Counted from the stretch's first letter, positions 1 through 7,575 are shown. The stretch is DNA of 64,000 nucleotides from Woeseiaceae bacterium (GCA_021773095.1 JAJFKR010000028.1:216905-280904); one strand, 5' to 3'. The notes: generated by a model not told the origin, from the letters alone. Program-made: numbers and translations.

Positions 1-692
1 CTTCCCTGAATCAGAGCTGTGCCCTGCGGGTGTTCGATGATAACGGTGAAGCTACCGCCCATGCGCCAGGCCGAAATCGGTTGCGGTGGCGACAACGGCT
101 CTGCAATGACTCCATCAAGCGGTACGGAACCTCTCCATCCAATGGGCGCATGGCCGACCGGTCGCAACGTGACTCGAAAGTTACCGAATTCAAAACTATC
201 GTCGGGGCCAACAACCGTAATCTGATCTTCCGGCACGCCAGCTCCGCGTGCTACCTGCGCGGTCGACTCGGAACCCAGTATCGAGGCACTTGATCGATTT
301 GCTATCGCGCCGACGTCCATTACGTGGTCGAAGTGACTGTGCACTGGAATGATTGCGGCGAGGCGTCGCATACGGAATTCATTCATAGCATAGTTGATTT
401 TCGGTGCGTCGTTATCGACGGGCAGGCGCAGCAGGATATCGGCGACCGTTGGTCGGGAGAAAAATCCGTCTATGAGTATTTGCGTTTCGCCGTCGTCAAA
501 TAGCAGTGTCGTAACACCCAGCCACGTTACTGTGACGGCGTCGGAATTTGCGGCCGACGCGATCGATGGTGCCGGCCAGTCGATAAGCCCGAGGCTGGGA
601 CGGTCACGCCACAGCAGTACCAGGGCAATACTGACCACCACCAGAAAGACGATGACAGTCAGGGCGGCACGCTTGGCATACGTAAGCCACAC
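1..692 (-). CDS. Membrane-anchored metallo-beta-lactamase-fold hydrolase, C-terminus cut by the window edge
   Basis: Reading the minus strand from a GTG at 690-692 gives an open frame of about 230 codons that runs off the left end. Residues about 9-28 form one hydrophobic membrane anchor. The next stretch has the usual opening of the fold (WLGVTTLLF, then LIDGFFSR), and residues about 118-123 read HSHFDH, the HxHxDH metal-binding motif. Family members hydrolyse ester, lactone or phosphodiester bonds with two metal ions; the substrate cannot be read here. The start lies 2 bp after the stop of the DUF819 gene, so the two are probably co-transcribed and translationally coupled. The GTG start is inferred from that geometry. 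The C-terminal ligands are outside the window. Confidence 0.8.
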   Translation of the reverse strand, partial: MWLTYAKRAALTVIVFLVVVSIALVLLWRDRPSLGLIDWPAPSIASAANSDAVTVTWLGVTTLLFDDGETQILIDGFFSRPTVADILLRLPVDNDAPKINYAMNEFRMRRLAAIIPVHSHFDHVMDVGAIANRSSASILGSESTAQVARGAGVPEDQITVVGPDDSFEFGNFRVTLRPVGHAPIGWRGSVPLDGVIAEPLSPPQPISAWRMGGSFTVIIEHPQGTALIQG

Positions 693-694
693 AG

Positions 695-1912
695 CTACTG
701 GCCTACAGCTATTCTCGCAAGGTGACCAGTCAGCGGTGCCAGGTAGTTACCGAGTGCATAACCGAGCAAGGCCAGCAATATAGAAGCCGGTACAAGGTTT
801 GGCCGGTGATGCGCGGCTACGATCGGCGCTGACGCAGCGGCGCCAATATTTGCAGCCGATGCGATCGCGACGCTGTGTACGTCGACGCGGAATATCCAGG
901 CGCCGGCGAGCATGAACAGGCCGTGAATGAATATCCAAATAAATGCACCGAGCACGAAAGCTGGCGCATCTACCAGACCTGATACCTCGGCCCTCGCACC
1001 CATGCCGGCGACGAAAACGTACACCAGCGCGGTGCCGATCGCAGTCGAATTGGGCAACTCTGAAACCTTTGTCGTTGACAACAGCAAAGCCAGGGTTGTG
1101 ACAAGTAGAATTCGCGTTGTTGCCTCGGAGAAAATCCCCGAGATCCCCGGGATCGTGTCTGCAATCCACGATGCGATCGGAGGCGCGAAGCCATGACCAA
1201 TTGCTGCAACGCCGAATACCACGGCAGCAAGGTAAAGATACTGTTGCATGCTGGGTGCGAGATCGTCTTCGACGTGCATCTCGGCTGCTGCATCCATCGC
1301 TGCGAGACGGTCTGCGGGAACCCGTGCCCACTTGTTGAATTTTTCCGCATAATCACGGGACATGAGCAGCAGCGGTAGCCATACGATATAAATTATATTG
1401 TCAGCGACGACTGCGAGTCCGAGCTGAGCTTCGGAGGCATCGAGCATTTCTTTGGTCGCCAGCATGTTTGCTGTGCCGCCAATCCAGCTACCGGCGAGGG
1501 CGCCAAAGCCCTTCCAGGAATCCTCGGGTAACCAGCCATGCACAATGACGTAAGCGACGACACCGCCCACCATAACGCCCAAGGTGCCCATGAGCATCAC
1601 GAGCACGCCCTTGCCGAGCACCTTAACGACGGCAGGGACGTTTACCTTGATCAGCATCAATACGATGAACACGGGGAGGACGAACTGGCTCAGGCCGGAA
1701 TAAATAATCGAACTGTTGGGGATGACGTTATGCCCGGCCACCGTCAAATTGCTCAAAAAAACCGGCGTCGCGTAGATAAATAGCAACGGTGGCACGTAGT
1801 TGAATAGTTTTGCCTCGCTGACCTGCGCCAGCAAAAAGAAAAACGCTGCGACTATACAGAGAACTGCAAGTACGCCGATCGGTGAAGAAATCAGAACCTG
1901 GGTGGTTTCCAT
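695..1912 (-). CDS. DUF819 family integral membrane protein (YjcL-like)
   Basis: A 405-residue protein that is hydrophobic almost throughout, with roughly ten to eleven membrane segments. It carries the conserved glycine-rich stretch GSWIGGTANMLATKE at about residues 142-156 and a related small-residue stretch (ASAANIGAAASAPIVAA) near the C-terminus, as in the DUF819/YjcL family of presumed transporters. The substrate is unknown for the family. It is the first gene of a pair with the metallo-beta-lactamase-fold gene that starts 2 bp after its stop, so the two may act on one compound. The family call rests on overall pattern and the GGTANM motif. Confidence 0.8.
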   Translation of the reverse strand: METTQVLISSPIGVLAVLCIVAAFFFLLAQVSEAKLFNYVPPLLFIYATPVFLSNLTVAGHNVIPNSSIIYSGLSQFVLPVFIVLMLIKVNVPAVVKVLGKGVLVMLMGTLGVMVGGVVAYVIVHGWLPEDSWKGFGALAGSWIGGTANMLATKEMLDASEAQLGLAVVADNIIYIVWLPLLLMSRDYAEKFNKWARVPADRLAAMDAAAEMHVEDDLAPSMQQYLYLAAVVFGVAAIGHGFAPPIASWIADTIPGISGIFSEATTRILLVTTLALLLSTTKVSELPNSTAIGTALVYVFVAGMGARAEVSGLVDAPAFVLGAFIWIFIHGLFMLAGAWIFRVDVHSVAIASAANIGAAASAPIVAAHHRPNLVPASILLALLGYALGNYLAPLTGHLARIAVGQ

Positions 1913-1983
1913 TCGCGATGCCTCAACATTGATGTTGCGGCTGAGTATAAATCATCGGCGGTGCCGCCGCGCATCGACGTGTG

Positions 1984-2691
1984 CTAGCTGAAACCCAGTT
2001 GCGCCTGAAAATCTTTGCGCGTTTCGATGTCGGTCATGGCAGCTGCGTTGACGGTAAGCCAGACGGCATGCCAGTCGTCAATCCTGCTTGGGCCAAACAC
2101 GAATTTGGCAACGTAGCTTTCGAGTTGATCGATGTGAATGACGTTTTGTGGTGGTGGCGTAGTGAATTCGACAGTGCCGGAAAAAATCACGACGTTAGCG
2201 ACGGGTACATCGGGAACGACCTTACGCAATGCGCGTGCGCGTCCTTCATTTTGAATAAGCGGGTTTAAAAAGCGCTGGCGCGTGACGCCGTCCACATTGG
2301 TCCATTGCGCTTCATCTTCGCCACCGAAGACGATACCGTTGTAGTGTTTGGTTTGAATGCAGATTATTCCGCCGGCGGTGAGTACTGCGTGATCAATCTT
2401 CGCCAGGCCGCCATAGGCGCCGGGCAGAATAAAATCGTGCAACACATCCGGGCTGCGCTTGGCAAGCGCGCTACGGATACGCCATTGGCCGATCCTGGCC
2501 GTTGCGAATCGAGCCAGGTGGTTGGCCGTTGAGCGAAATATCAAAGTCAGGAGCAGCGCCGCCGCCAGCGTGAACAGGAACTTCGCCGGGCCGACGCTGG
2601 TAATCCCCGTTTGAATCTCACCATCGCCAGCGAGGGCTGGCAACGCGATTAGCGGTACTCCGCTTAGAATGGTTCGCGCTGTTTGCAACAT
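1984..2691 (-). CDS. NERD-domain (nuclease-related) protein with N-terminal membrane segments
   Basis: A 235-residue protein. Residues 1-50 contain two hydrophobic stretches, the second around FLFTLAAALLLTLIF. Residues about 85-200 match a NERD domain: a conserved Asp-His-Ala-Val-Leu (IDHAVLTAGGIICIQTKHYNG), where the I-Q-T-K-x-Y-x-G block corresponds to the E/Q-x-K strand of the nuclease-like fold, then a Val-Val-Ile-Phe strand (ANVVIFSGTVEF). NERD proteins are presumed nucleases or nucleic-acid-binding proteins; no activity can be assigned here. It stands alone, with about 70 bp on either side and no obvious operon partner. No convincing ribosome-binding site precedes the start used. Confidence 0.72.
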   Translation of the reverse strand: MLQTARTILSGVPLIALPALAGDGEIQTGITSVGPAKFLFTLAAALLLTLIFRSTANHLARFATARIGQWRIRSALAKRSPDVLHDFILPGAYGGLAKIDHAVLTAGGIICIQTKHYNGIVFGGEDEAQWTNVDGVTRQRFLNPLIQNEGRARALRKVVPDVPVANVVIFSGTVEFTTPPPQNVIHIDQLESYVAKFVFGPSRIDDWHAVWLTVNAAAMTDIETRKDFQAQLGFS

Positions 2692-2764
2692 GAGGTAGAG
2701 AATAGGCTCCCAATCGGCCCATGTATCGTATCAGGTCACGTTTTTCGATCTTGGCAAGCTCTGA

Positions 2765-3565
2765 TCAGCGCTCGCCGGGATAGGCGAGATAGTAACCGTC
2801 AATTTCGGTGACACGAATTGGCGTCTCGTAGACGGCGCTGAGCCTCTCACCGGTCAGAATCTCTGCTTTGTCGCCATCCGCGGCGATCTTGCCGTCCTGC
2901 AGCAGGATAACCCTGTCGACTTCGGGCGGAATTTCATTCAGATGGTGAGTCACTATAACGATATTGCGGCCTGTACGCGCGAGGGCTCGAATGCGTTCGA
3001 GATAGTCGAAGCTGGCGCTGAAATCCAGCCCCGATGTTGGTTCGTCGAGAATCAATGTGACCGGGTCATGCACCAGCGCTCGTGCCAGCAGGCAACGGCG
3101 TTGCTGCCCGGAGGACATGCGGTTTAACGGTGTATCGTGCAGCGATTCGATACCCAGCTCGGCCATTGTCGTCGTTGCTGCCGCGATCTGCTCAGAAATA
3201 ACCCGTTCCGCCAGAGTGCCGTGAACACCAATGCTGGAAAAGAAACCGGATACGACCACCTCGATGGCCAAGGTGGTTGGTGTGTAGCGTTGGTGCAGAT
3301 CATTCGAGACGACACCAATTTGCTTTCGCAGCTCCCACACGTTCCATCGATTCCTGCCGAGTATGCGGATGAAGGAACCCGGTTTGGTCGCCGGATAGAT
3401 CTCCCGGTTGATTGTCTTTAAAAGTGTTGTCTTGCCGGAGCCGTTTGGACCCAGTATTGCGACGCGCTCATGTTGTTCGATTTCGAGCATGAGGTTTTCA
3501 AATACGCAGGTGGAGCCACGCCAAATTGTCGCATCATGTATCTCGATGAGCTTCGGGTCGGACAT
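2765..3565 (-). CDS. ABC transporter ATP-binding protein (orphan)
   Basis: A 266-residue ATPase subunit. Walker A is GPNGSGKTT (about residues 38-46), the signature reads MSSGQQRR with Met-Ser in place of Leu-Ser, Walker B is LILDEPTSGLD, and the switch His lies in VTHHLNEIP. The pattern is closest to the YlmA/ModF-like cytosolic group. No permease or binding protein is nearby. A membrane-anchored unknown protein ends 8 bp upstream and is probably in the same transcript. The ribosome-binding site AAGGAAG precedes the ATG. It may energise a permease encoded elsewhere or work as a soluble ABC protein; the sequence does not decide. Confidence 0.88.
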   Translation of the reverse strand: MSDPKLIEIHDATIWRGSTCVFENLMLEIEQHERVAILGPNGSGKTTLLKTINREIYPATKPGSFIRILGRNRWNVWELRKQIGVVSNDLHQRYTPTTLAIEVVVSGFFSSIGVHGTLAERVISEQIAAATTTMAELGIESLHDTPLNRMSSGQQRRCLLARALVHDPVTLILDEPTSGLDFSASFDYLERIRALARTGRNIVIVTHHLNEIPPEVDRVILLQDGKIAADGDKAEILTGERLSAVYETPIRVTEIDGYYLAYPGER

Positions 3566-3573
3566 TGTCTTCC

Positions 3574-4107
3574 TTAGATTTCGCTACTCAAATTACTCGG
3601 TTCCCATTCGGTGTGCGTTTCATAGGCCGGGAGGTCGGAGTCTTCCTGTAATTCGCTCAGCATCATCGCGAGCCATTGAAACCACTCAAACGCGAAAGGG
3701 TTGTCCAATTCAATGCGCAGGTCGTTGACCCAAAGCTCTAGCTTCCGCCAGAGGATGACCGTACTTGAGCCGATCAGGTTGTTAACAACTGCCGACGGAA
3801 CAATACGCTGGTACATCATGACACCGACGCTTTCCAATGTCGTGCAAATCAGCATTGCGCACTGATCGCCGTCCGGATATTTTTCCTTTAGCTGTTTTGC
3901 ATTGAGGGCATCGGGATAATGCAGGACGTTTCGATAGGCGTCAGCAAATGCGGGGCTGCCGAATGAACGGAACAGCTCAATGGCGGCGAGCTCGCGACGT
4001 TGCTGACGCGTTTGCCGCATTTGAATTACGGCGAAAATAATTCCGCCGACAACAATAATGGCGCTGAGTATTTCGGCCATATTAGCGAGCCGTGATAAGT
4101 CTGTCAT
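3574..4107 (-). CDS. Unknown membrane-anchored protein, 177 aa
   Basis: Not confidently recognised. Residues about 11-27 form one membrane helix (ILSAIIVVGGIIFAVIQ), followed by a basic stretch (RQTRQQRRE) and a helical soluble domain of about 130 residues rich in Trp and Leu. The architecture resembles the DUF4760/DUF6082-type proteins (one N-terminal helix, QxRQxR, then a helical domain), but that is an impression from shape. A good ribosome-binding site, TGAGGA, lies 8 bp before the ATG. It ends 8 bp before the ABC ATPase gene, so the two may work together. Confidence 0.6.
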   Translation of the reverse strand: MTDLSRLANMAEILSAIIVVGGIIFAVIQMRQTRQQRRELAAIELFRSFGSPAFADAYRNVLHYPDALNAKQLKEKYPDGDQCAMLICTTLESVGVMMYQRIVPSAVVNNLIGSSTVILWRKLELWVNDLRIELDNPFAFEWFQWLAMMLSELQEDSDLPAYETHTEWEPSNLSSEI

Positions 4108-4158
4108 CGGATAGTCCTCAGATAGTGATTGGTCTCAGCGTTTCAAAAGAACGCGAAT

Positions 4159-5574
4159 CTACACTGTTTGCCGTTTCCATGTGCCCCTTCTAAATAAAAT
4201 CGCTGCCAGTATGGTCAATAGCGATTCCGCGACAACAATGGCGGCAAAAGCACCATTTGGACCAAGTGTTGTTTCGGTCGCAAGCCAGTACGCTAACGGT
4301 ATCTGTACCATCCAGAAGCAGATCAGGTTGAGTATGACCGGAGAGGTAGTATCGCCGGCACCGTTTAATGACTGCACGACAACCATTCCGATTGCGTACA
4401 TCGGAAATCCGATACTCATAATCTGCAGGCAACTGGTTCCCCAGCGCACCACGTCGGGTTCCGCCGAAAACAGCCCCGTGATGAATTCCGCGAATATGAT
4501 CAGGAATACGCCGGTGAGCGTCATGAAAATGGCGTTGTATTTCGCCGCTTGCCAGGCGGACTTTTCGGCTCGTTCGGGTTTGTCAGCGCCAAGGTTTTGC
4601 CCGACCAGTGTTGCCGCCGCATTGCCGAGCCCCCACGCAGGCAGGAAGACGAATTCCATCATTCGAAGGGCGATCGTGTAGGCGGCGACCGCACTACTGC
4701 CGTAGATCGAAACGATGCGCATAACGCCGATCCAGCTCGCTGTGGCGACTAGAAACTGCCCTATTCCCCCCAGCGAGACCCGAATCATGCGTAGTGTCAG
4801 CGCGAGGTTGAACTTCAGGTACTGAAAGTGAAATTCAATACGCCCACGACCGTTCATCAGATACCAAAGCTGATAGAGAACGCCCGTACCCCGGCCTATG
4901 GTTGTCGCAACGGCAGCGCCGGTCACGCCCATCTCCGGAAACGGTCCAAGTCCGAATATCAGGCATGGGTCGAGCACGATATTGATGCCGTTGGCGAGCC
5001 ATAATGAACGCAGGGCCACAGTTGCATCGCCGGCACCGCGAAACGCCGCGTTCAGCAAGAACAGGTAAATTATGGTGACGGAACCGCCCAGAATCACCTC
5101 TGTGAAGCCAACGCCTTGTTCGACGACCGTCTCCGACGCACCCATGATCTCCAGCAAGTCTCGAGCGTAGGCCACGCCGGCAATACCGATGACAATGGAC
5201 AGGCAGGCGCCGATCCAGATGGCCTGCCCCGTAACTTCGGCGGCACCGACAGCATCGTTGCCACCTATCCTGCGCGACACCATCGCCGTCAGTCCCACGC
5301 CGAGTCCGATCGCCGTTCCGTAGAGGACGGTTATCAGCGCTTCGGTGATACCAACCGCGGCGACGGCATCGGTTCCAAGCCGTGAGACGAACGCAATATC
5401 AACGACCGCGAAAATCGACTCCATTGCCATCTCGAGCATCATCGGAATCGCGAGTAAGCCAAGCGCTCGCGCGATAGGACCGGACGTAAAATCCTCGTCG
5501 TTGTCCTGAAGTGCCTCACGCACAAAAGCGGTAGCGCGGCGCATGACGGATTGTCGTTTTTTCGTATTAGTCAT
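4159..5574 (-). CDS. MATE family efflux transporter
   Basis: A 471-residue protein with about twelve membrane segments in two matching halves, as expected for the multidrug and toxic compound extrusion family. Typical stretches are GPIARALGLLAIPMMLEMA at the start of the first bundle, a conserved Val-Ser-Arg-Arg-x-Gly (TAMVSRRIGGND), RGAGDATVALRS, and NGAGDTTSPVILN in the second half. MATE proteins export cationic drugs, dyes or metabolites using Na+ or H+ gradients. An acidic cytosolic N-terminal tail of about 30 residues precedes the first helix. The gene is divergent from the 50-aa membrane protein gene, with 35 bp between the starts. Confidence 0.9.
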   Translation of the reverse strand: MTNTKKRQSVMRRATAFVREALQDNDEDFTSGPIARALGLLAIPMMLEMAMESIFAVVDIAFVSRLGTDAVAAVGITEALITVLYGTAIGLGVGLTAMVSRRIGGNDAVGAAEVTGQAIWIGACLSIVIGIAGVAYARDLLEIMGASETVVEQGVGFTEVILGGSVTIIYLFLLNAAFRGAGDATVALRSLWLANGINIVLDPCLIFGLGPFPEMGVTGAAVATTIGRGTGVLYQLWYLMNGRGRIEFHFQYLKFNLALTLRMIRVSLGGIGQFLVATASWIGVMRIVSIYGSSAVAAYTIALRMMEFVFLPAWGLGNAAATLVGQNLGADKPERAEKSAWQAAKYNAIFMTLTGVFLIIFAEFITGLFSAEPDVVRWGTSCLQIMSIGFPMYAIGMVVVQSLNGAGDTTSPVILNLICFWMVQIPLAYWLATETTLGPNGAFAAIVVAESLLTILAAILFRRGTWKRQTV

Positions 5575-5609
5575 TACAATGATTTGTATCGCCGAGCGAG
5601 GTGCTTATC

Positions 5610-5762
5610 ATGCCTGACGGTTTGAAATATCTCCTGATCTTTATCGCACTGGTTGTCGTCTACACGATCGCGAAAGTTGTTGGCTACATGCGGCAGAGTG
5701 AGCGACAGTGGAAGCAGGTTGACAAGAGTAAACTCAAGGAATGGGAAGACGACGATTATTGA
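5610..5762 (+). CDS. Small single-span membrane protein, 50 aa
   Basis: An ATG at 5610 opens 50 codons ending in TGA. Residues about 8-24 (LLIFIALVVVYTIAKVV) form one membrane helix. The tail is charged: basic near the membrane (QSERQWKQVDKSKLK) and acidic at the end (EWEDDDY). A GAGG ribosome-binding site lies about 8 bp upstream. Reading frame, charge asymmetry and ribosome-binding site support a real gene. Function is unknown. It is divergent from the MATE exporter, so the two may share a control region, and it precedes the dienelactone-hydrolase-like gene by about 100 bp. Confidence 0.6.
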   Translation: MPDGLKYLLIFIALVVVYTIAKVVGYMRQSERQWKQVDKSKLKEWEDDDY

Positions 5763-5867
5763 CGTCGCCAGGCAATGTCGCCAATTGTTGTAATTTTCTA
5801 TTACACTCGGCTCTGTCGAAGCACTTGTTTCGGCGAATAGACTGGATCAACTGGACAGGAAAGGCGT

Positions 5868-6779
5868 ATGTACAGAGCCAATGCCCGGCACACTGGATTC
5901 GTTTCAATCGTGGCGATTCTGACCCTGGTACTCGGAGGCTGTGGATCGGATCAGGCGGAAACCGACACGGCAGCCACGGCGGCCGGACGCGACAACGTTG
6001 ATGCGATGTCTCGTGAGCATGCGAGCGACAACACCAATCCGAGCCCGGCCGCACAAATTGCGCCTGCACGTCCCGTGATCTCACAAACCATGGCGTACAC
6101 CGAATATGAGGACGAACTGATCTACGGCTACTTTTCCGCGCCGGCAGATATGTTTGAGCCGCTGCCCGCGATCATCATGATCCATGAGTGGTGGGGGCTG
6201 AACGATAACATTCGCGCCATGGCGGATCGCCTGGCGGGTGAAGGCTATATCGTATTTGCCGTTGATTTGTATCGGGGTAACATCGCCAGCACACCCGGAG
6301 AGGCTCGCGTCCTGATGATGGAATCGGTAGAGGAGCCGGAACCGGCACGAGAGAATATACGAGCCGCTTTTGACTTCGTCAGCAATGTCGCGGGTGCGCC
6401 TAGCGTTGGCTCTATCGGCTGGTGCTTTGGCGGGGGCTGGTCGTTGAATACCGCTCAGCTTTTCCCCGATGAGCTGGACGCCGCCGTGATTTACTACGGG
6501 CAGGTGACGGCTGATGAAGACTCGCTGCGACCGATCAGTGCCCCTATTCTCGGATTATTCGCGGCGGACGATACTGGAATCAAGGTCGCATCTGTCGAGG
6601 CGTTCAGAGACGCGTTGGGCCGGTTGCGTAAGAATTACGACGTTCATATTTATCCGGGCGTTGGGCACGCATTCGCGAATCCAACGGGCAGGAATTACAA
6701 CGCTGCCGCCGCTGATGACGCCTGGAGGCGAACGCTCAGCTTCCTGGATTTGCACCTGGCAAGCAACGAAGTCGACTAA
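5868..6779 (+). CDS. Dienelactone hydrolase family lipoprotein
   Basis: A 303-residue protein. The N-terminus is a lipoprotein signal with lipobox LGGC at about residue 25. A low-complexity linker of about 45 residues follows, then an alpha/beta-hydrolase domain. The nucleophile motif GWCFGGGWS places a cysteine at residue 186, the hallmark of the dienelactone hydrolase family rather than a serine esterase. The acid is probably the Asp in LGLFAADDTGI and the base the His in GVGHAFANPTG. The HEWWG motif near residue 105 is also typical. The physiological substrate is unclear; these are rarely true dienelactone hydrolases. A clear ribosome-binding site, GGAAAGG, precedes the ATG. Confidence 0.9.
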   Translation: MYRANARHTGFVSIVAILTLVLGGCGSDQAETDTAATAAGRDNVDAMSREHASDNTNPSPAAQIAPARPVISQTMAYTEYEDELIYGYFSAPADMFEPLPAIIMIHEWWGLNDNIRAMADRLAGEGYIVFAVDLYRGNIASTPGEARVLMMESVEEPEPARENIRAAFDFVSNVAGAPSVGSIGWCFGGGWSLNTAQLFPDELDAAVIYYGQVTADEDSLRPISAPILGLFAADDTGIKVASVEAFRDALGRLRKNYDVHIYPGVGHAFANPTGRNYNAAAADDAWRRTLSFLDLHLASNEVD

Positions 6780-6794
6780 ACGATCGCTTAGTGC

Positions 6795-7052
6795 ATGATC
6801 AAAAAGGCCGTCCACTTCACTTACAAAACCGGTCGTCGCATCGCTATCGCGATTGTCGGTAGCAGCGTGTTATTGCTGGGGATAGTGATGATAGTGACTC
6901 CCGGTCCGGCCTTCGTCGTCATTCCCATCGGGCTGGCTATTCTCGCTGTCGAGTTTGTATGGGCGCGACATTGGCTCAAGAAACTGCGTGAATTGATCAG
7001 TCGCCGCAGCGCCGAGGGTCGCGCCGAGCGCGCCGACAGGCACCGGCAATAA
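6795..7052 (+). CDS. PGPGW-type small membrane protein
   Basis: An 85-residue protein with two hydrophobic segments around a TPGPAFVVIPIGLAILAVEF stretch. This matches the PGP(G/A) motif and following helix of the putative transmembrane PGPGW family. A short basic tail rich in Arg follows. Function of the family is unknown. It begins 15 bp after the hydrolase stop and is probably in the same transcript. A strong inverted repeat 15 bp after its stop can end transcription in both directions. Confidence 0.75.
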   Translation: MIKKAVHFTYKTGRRIAIAIVGSSVLLLGIVMIVTPGPAFVVIPIGLAILAVEFVWARHWLKKLRELISRRSAEGRAERADRHRQ

Positions 7053-7066
7053 TGAGCGCATAAAGA

Positions 7067-7098
7067 AAAGGCGCCGAAGATGAATTTTCGGCGCCTTT
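7067..7098 (-). terminator. Rho-independent terminator, strongest for the minus strand
   Basis: A perfect 12-bp stem, AAAGGCGCCGAA paired with TTCGGCGCCTTT, encloses an 8-nt loop (7079-7086). On the minus strand the stem is followed by a T-rich run (TTTTCTTTAT), so it should end the transcript that starts at the sigma54-type promoter near 7450. On the plus strand only the T residues in the stem are present, but it may also stop the hydrolase-PGPGW transcript. Confidence 0.8.
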
Positions 7099-7099
7099 G

Positions 7100-7236
7100 A
7101 GATAACGGCAGGGGGAACGCCGCCGGACCTTCCTGGTCCGTTTAGTCACCGTGTCCTTCTGGTGAACACCGGGGTCATTTAGCCAGATTGTCAGGGGGGA
7201 GAGATAATCCTGGCTGACAGACCGCCGGCAGGGTAC
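7100..7236 (-). other. Hairpin-rich stretch after the stop of the 45-aa gene; candidate structured 3' RNA
   Basis: Between the stop of the small gene and the terminator there are three stems. CGGACC/GGTCCG (7124-7129 and 7135-7140) is perfect with a 5-nt loop. CCGTGT pairs with ACACCGG (7149-7154 and 7166-7172) with one bulge. AGCCAGATT pairs with AATCCTGGCT (7181-7189 and 7206-7215) with one bulge. The sequence is much richer in G runs than its neighbours and has no credible reading frame. If transcription starts near 7437, this would be a structured 3' untranslated region of about 140 nt. It could also be a processed small RNA. I could not match it to a known riboswitch. Confidence 0.45.
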
Positions 7237-7374
7237 TTACTTCTGGGCTGAACTCAGAATTTCAACCGTGCCGATGTCGCCAGCCAACGCTGAGTTAGCC
7301 GCGGCCAGTACGCCGACGAGGATTACCAGGGCACCCAGAAGGGCGAGTCCGTTGACAAATGTGTTGCTTTTCAT
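7237..7374 (-). CDS. 45-aa precursor with secretion signal, sigma54-controlled
   Basis: A minus-strand frame from the ATG at 7372-7374 to TAA at 7237-7239. The ribosome-binding site AAGGAA sits about 7 bp upstream. The protein has one Lys near the N-terminus, a hydrophobic core at residues about 9-25 and the motif ANSALAG, an AxA signal peptidase I site. Cleavage after residue 31 would release GDIGTVEILSSAQK, 14 residues. A retained single-span membrane protein is the alternative. A -24/-12 promoter lies 73-90 bp upstream and the divergent neighbour is a sigma54 activator, so conditional expression is likely. No family recognised. Likely roles (exported peptide signal, envelope peptide, small regulator) are inference. 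Confidence 0.65.
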   Translation of the reverse strand: MKSNTFVNGLALLGALVILVGVLAAANSALAGDIGTVEILSSAQK

Positions 7375-7446
7375 GATCGATTCCTTAAGTTTGGCAGTGC
7401 CGCGTATCCATGCGTCACTACTTTTTGTTGAATTTCAATATCTCTA

Positions 7447-7464
7447 TTGCATAACCCGTGCCAA
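7447..7464 (-). promoter_or_regulatory. Sigma54 (-24/-12) promoter of the 45-aa gene
   Basis: The minus strand reads TTGGCACGGGTTATGCAA. This matches the sigma54 consensus TGGCACG-N4-TTGC except for one base (ATGC for TTGC). The essential GG and GC doublets are separated by exactly 10 bp. Transcription would begin near 7437, about 63 nt before the ATG. Context supports it strongly: the divergent gene encodes a sigma54 activator and repeated dyads lie 60-110 bp upstream. Confidence 0.8.
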
Positions 7465-7511
7465 CTTGCAAAATACTTGAAAAACAATGATATAGACCAA
7501 TAACCGTGATT

Positions 7512-7562
7512 ACGAAATATCGTTAATAACGAAAAACCGTAACTTTATTGACGAAATTCCGT
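7512..7562. promoter_or_regulatory. Three ACG-N6-CGT boxes, candidate activator binding sites (UAS)
   Basis: Three 12-bp copies of one dyad occur in 51 bp: ACGAAATATCGT (7512-7523), ACGAAAAACCGT (7529-7540) and ACGAAATTCCGT (7551-7562). Each has ACG and CGT half-sites around an AT-rich centre. Relative to the presumed start of the minus-strand transcript they are centred near -80, -97 and -119, a normal distance for sigma54 enhancer sites. The nearest one touches the probable -10 region of the activator gene, which would allow autoregulation. The Fis-type helix-turn-helix of the divergent activator is the obvious ligand. Confidence 0.6.
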
Positions 7563-7563
7563 A

Positions 7564-7569
7564 TATACT
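7564..7569 (+). promoter_or_regulatory. Possible -10 element of the activator gene, leaderless start
   Basis: TATACT lies so that transcription would begin at about 7576, the A of the ATG. No ribosome-binding site precedes the ATG, and an in-frame TGA at 7549-7551 rules out an earlier start. No clear -35 is present at 17 bp, so the promoter may depend on an activator. A leaderless messenger is an inference. Confidence 0.3.
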
Positions 7570-7575
7570 GCGCCG

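Noticed and set aside
7100-7236. c-di-GMP (GEMM) or other known riboswitch
   Set aside because: I could not place the conserved core of any riboswitch I know, and the position after a stop codon and before a terminator fits a 3' region better.
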